Source of the DNA: Clostridiales bacterium VE202-21
GTDB taxonomy: Bacteria; Bacillota; Clostridia; Lachnospirales; Lachnospiraceae
Assembly (NCBI GenBank): GCA_000509105.1
Contig: BAIF02000079.1
Span: 1-64,000 of the forward strand
Direction: 5' to 3'
DNA: 64,000 nucleotides
Made by a program: the position numbers and the translations under genes. Within the stretch, counting starts at the first letter, position 1. Every line of letters starts with the position of its first letter. Below are positions 61,360 through 64,000 of the stretch, one piece after another. Under the pieces are notes generated by a model. The model searched no databases and had not been told where the DNA came from. It saw nothing but the letters and a program-made list of their open reading frames with translations.

Positions 61360-63621
61360 ATGAAAAGAGAAGGCAGAAGACAAAGAAAATTGTATATTGA
61401 TATTATTGCTGTTATTGCCATGACTGTTTTGCTGGCAGTCTTTTTTACGTGGAAGTTTCAGCAGTCTTCGGAGGGGAAGGTTTTGAATACTCTTTCTGAG
61501 ATATCTTGTCAGAGCGTGAATGTGATTCAGGAGGAGGTTGAAAAGAATAAGACGCTTTTAACGAATCTGGCAATTTACATTAGTGAGGGGGGAACGAAGG
61601 ATATTGATGTGCTGATTGAGCGGCTTGTGAATGTGGATAAGATGAACGGGTTTAAGCGGATGGGGATTATCCGGGATGATTACTTTGGGAAGGCTACCGA
61701 TGGCAGGGGATTTGTGCCGGATCGGGAGAGTATTCAGGAGCGGTTCCAGGCTGCAATGGAAGGGGAAACAGTGGTTTCGGATCGTCTCAAGGATTTGGAT
61801 GACGGGAAAGATATTACTCTTTACAGTACTCCGATTAATTGGGAGGATGGTACAAGGTATGTTTTGTTCGGAGCATATGAGATCGAGTATTATAAGGAGA
61901 TTTTGTCCGTATCGACATTCGGAGGGGAAGGGTACAGTTACATTATTCGAAAAAATGGGGACTGTGTCATTGACTCTGAAAACAAAAATGGGAGCTCATT
62001 TGAGAATTATTATGATTATATTCTGGAGGAATCGGAGGATAACAGGGCGGGCATGCGGCGGCTTCAGGAAGATATAGATGCCTTCCGGGACGGATTCGTG
62101 ACTTTTCAGACGAAAAAAGGCAGCCGCTATGTATATTACCAGCCTCTGGAGATCAATGACTGGTATCTGATGAGCGTGATACCGGAAGCGGTAGTTGAGA
62201 CTCATATCAATGGGCCTATGGCTACGGCCTATGCGATCCTGCTGGTGTGTCTGCTTGGAATCCTGTATTTGGCATGCAGGGTGTACCTGATCCAGAAGGC
62301 GGGCAGGAAGATGCTGGAGCGGGCGGCGTATGTAGATGAAGTTACCGGAGATGCTTCGTACGCTAAATTCATGCTGGATGCCCAGAAGCTTCTGCATACA
62401 TATACGGATAAAAAGTATGCCCTTGCTGTATTGAATATAAAAAGGTTCCAGTACATCAATGACCTGTATGGCTATGAAGAGGGAGACCGGGCACTGAAAC
62501 GTGTGATGAAGGCGTTGAGGGAGGCAGTCGGAACCTATGAGTGTGCGGCAAGAATGCAGTCTGATCATTATGCCATATTACTGGTATACCAGGATCAGAA
62601 ACAATTGCAGGAGCGCCTGGATATGATTCTGAAAAAAATTGAATGTGAGGCCGATAACCGCGTTGGGGATACCCCTTATGTGCTGAAAGTACAGGCCGGG
62701 GTCTATATGGTGCAGCAGAGGGAGGAAATGCTGGAATCCATGCTGGACCGGTCGGCTATGGCGGCGCGGTCGGAATATAACCCGGAGATTAATTCGTGTA
62801 ATTTTTACAGCGAGACCATCCGCAGCCGTATGCTGCGGAATAAAGAGCTAGAGGACCGTTTTTCGGAAGCGCTTAAAAATCAGGAGTTCTACCTGTGTTA
62901 CCAGCCCAAATTCCAGGTGGAAGAGCAACGGTTCTGCGGCGCCGAAGCTCTGGTCAGATGGGAAGATCCTAAAACAGGGGCTATCAGCCCGGCGGAGTTT
63001 ATTCCCGTTCTGGAACACAGTGGCAGCATCGTGGAACTGGATGAATTCGTGCTCGAGATGGCTTGCAGCCAGATACAACGGTGGCTTCGGGAGGGCATTG
63101 AAGTTCTGCCTGTCTCGGTTAATGTATCACAGCTGCATTTATACAGGCTAAATTTTGTGGAACGGTATCTGGAGATCATTGACCGGCATCAGATCCCGCA
63201 TGAGCTGATACAGCTGGAAATGACAGAGACGGCACTGTTCTCCAATGAAGATATTCTCTCTGATAGCCTGGAAGAACTCCGCAGCAGGGGAATCCGGATA
63301 TTAATGGATGATTTTGGCTCCGGATATTCATCGGTTACGATGCTCAAGTCTATGCCGATTGATATTCTAAAGATTGATAAGAGTATGGTCGATCCCGTGG
63401 AAAACAATGAAAAGGTAAGACTGATCCTGAGCAGTATTATCAGGCTCGCACAGTCGCTTCATATTAGCGTAACAGCGGAGGGCGTAGAAAATAAAGCACA
63501 GTATGATATATTAAAAAGTATGAAGATAGATGACATACAGGGATATTATTGCGCCAGGCCAATGTCCGCAGATCAGTATGCTTGTATTTTGAAATCACCT
63601 CAAAAAAAGTATGAGTTTTAG
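61360..63621 (+). CDS. membrane-bound GGDEF-EAL protein, probable c-di-GMP phosphodiesterase
   Basis: 753 residues. N-terminal helix (YIDIIAVIAMTVLLAVFFTW), an extracellular Cache-like sensor of about 250 residues, a second helix (AILLVCLLGILYLACRV), a degenerate GGDEF domain (QSDHY at the signature), and an EAL domain with GAEALVRW, PVSVNVS, ETALF and MDDFGSGYSS. The lost GGDEF signature and the preserved EAL, DDFGSG and glutamate motifs favour c-di-GMP breakdown. ATG at 61360 is chosen over 61336, which lies within the promoter. Ligand unknown. Confidence 0.88.
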   Translation: MKREGRRQRKLYIDIIAVIAMTVLLAVFFTWKFQQSSEGKVLNTLSEISCQSVNVIQEEVEKNKTLLTNLAIYISEGGTKDIDVLIERLVNVDKMNGFKRMGIIRDDYFGKATDGRGFVPDRESIQERFQAAMEGETVVSDRLKDLDDGKDITLYSTPINWEDGTRYVLFGAYEIEYYKEILSVSTFGGEGYSYIIRKNGDCVIDSENKNGSSFENYYDYILEESEDNRAGMRRLQEDIDAFRDGFVTFQTKKGSRYVYYQPLEINDWYLMSVIPEAVVETHINGPMATAYAILLVCLLGILYLACRVYLIQKAGRKMLERAAYVDEVTGDASYAKFMLDAQKLLHTYTDKKYALAVLNIKRFQYINDLYGYEEGDRALKRVMKALREAVGTYECAARMQSDHYAILLVYQDQKQLQERLDMILKKIECEADNRVGDTPYVLKVQAGVYMVQQREEMLESMLDRSAMAARSEYNPEINSCNFYSETIRSRMLRNKELEDRFSEALKNQEFYLCYQPKFQVEEQRFCGAEALVRWEDPKTGAISPAEFIPVLEHSGSIVELDEFVLEMACSQIQRWLREGIEVLPVSVNVSQLHLYRLNFVERYLEIIDRHQIPHELIQLEMTETALFSNEDILSDSLEELRSRGIRILMDDFGSGYSSVTMLKSMPIDILKIDKSMVDPVENNEKVRLILSSIIRLAQSLHISVTAEGVENKAQYDILKSMKIDDIQGYYCARPMSADQYACILKSPQKKYEF

Positions 63622-64000
63622 AAACTTTAGTATTCCTGCTCTGTGCATGGGAGCAGGCGGATAGAACAAAGTGGGCAAGCCCGCCTCAACTCCTAAACCC
63701 CTCACTCATGAGGGGCCTGCACGCTTTGGCGCCGCCGCGATGCCGCTTTGCAGCTATATACCTTAACGCGGCGTGTGCATCCTCCCGGAGGGTTTTTATG
63801 ATATAGGAAATCCCAGAGGAATTTCCTATATCATAAGAATAGAGTTTCTCTAGAGAAACTCGTGCCTGAGGCGGCCGCATAGCGGCATCTACTGCTTACG
63901 CCGCAGTGCGCATCCCGCCGGGCGGGCTTTTTATCTTACAGACCAACTTTCTTATAAGTAAAAAAGGTATGCAAGCTTTAATTCCTCCATGCCTTTCTGT
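63622..64000. repeat. gene-free end with nested palindromes and paired repeat units
   Basis: Two related units (about 63717-63797 and 63868-63936), each rich in GCCGC/GCGGC and ending in a stem plus TTTTTAT, flank a 16-pair stem TTATGATATAGGAAAT / ATTTCCTATATCATAA (63796-63836) and a 20-base palindrome at 63842-63861. It looks like a mobile or REP-like intergenic element. No convincing gene. Confidence 0.7.

Noticed and set aside
63686-63880. Minus-strand frame in the right-end repeat
   Set aside because: It is built from the palindromes of the repeat element, so chance coding is more likely.
1-64000. CRISPR arrays, tRNA, rRNA, prophage or transposase genes
   Set aside because: None was recognised on reading either strand; the repeats seen are too few and too far apart for a CRISPR array.

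Overview
The window looks like a chromosomal segment from an anaerobic gut Firmicute of the Lachnospiraceae type (genus not resolvable by eye). Pointers are the AGGAGG ribosome sites, TTGACA/TATAAT promoters, monoderm-style lipoproteins, a YesM/YesN two-component pair, and a glycyl-radical-enzyme (GRE) microcompartment coupled to L-rhamnose/L-fucose breakdown. No rRNA, tRNA, CRISPR array, intact transposase or phage gene was seen.

Layout. 0-7.4 kb: a small alarmone synthetase, then a metal-resistance island of two CPx-type P-type ATPase genes, both interrupted by frame changes, flanking an ArsR/SmtB/CadC-type repressor with matching palindromic operators; then a TPR lipoprotein and MnmM. 7.4-20.8 kb: Rrf2 regulator, HflX, MATE exporter, an isolated PduB-like shell trimer next to an SDR, a large RND exporter with a long coiled-coil insert, an HD hydrolase, asparaginase, a lone ParA ATPase, an AraC regulator and a PHP phosphoesterase. 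20.7-26.1 kb (minus strand): a yoeB remnant, a YitT/YczE-like membrane protein, a Crp/Fnr regulator, and an orphan GRE with its activase; the GRE active site reads Cys-Val-Leu rather than Cys-Val-Glu. 26.5-39.6 kb: a plant-glycan locus (ABC sugar importer, YesM/YesN, GH95-like, GH127 and GH43 enzymes). 39.8-45.6 kb: DUF6506 protein, rhaB, rhaA, a candidate small RNA, a Uma2 protein, an HTH protein and a PHP protein. 46.0-61.2 kb: the microcompartment operon: GRE propanediol dehydratase and activase, PduU, PduV/EutP, class II aldolase, PduO-C/GlcG-like protein, PduP, a zinc alcohol dehydrogenase, four BMC-H shell genes, PduL, PduN/EutN, PduS, PduT, a DeoR regulator and PduQ. 61.3-63.6 kb: a membrane GGDEF-EAL protein.

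How it fits together. Exported or intracellular glycosidases free deoxy sugars and pentoses; RhaA and RhaB make L-rhamnulose-1-phosphate; the aldolase, carrying a C-terminal encapsulation peptide, splits it to lactaldehyde and DHAP; lactaldehyde becomes 1,2-propanediol; the GRE dehydrates it to propionaldehyde, which PduP/PduL turn into propionyl-phosphate and an alcohol dehydrogenase into 1-propanol inside the shell. PduS and PduT look like an electron conduit across the shell.

Most notable: a BMC-H gene whose reading frame has an 87-residue histone-like basic tail and a strong internal start that would also make the tailless shell protein; the orphan Cys-Val-Leu GRE; the stranded pduB; a promoter-terminator small RNA after rhaA; several dispersed palindromic repeat families; and six genes interrupted by one- or two-base frame changes, which may reflect sequence errors rather than biology.
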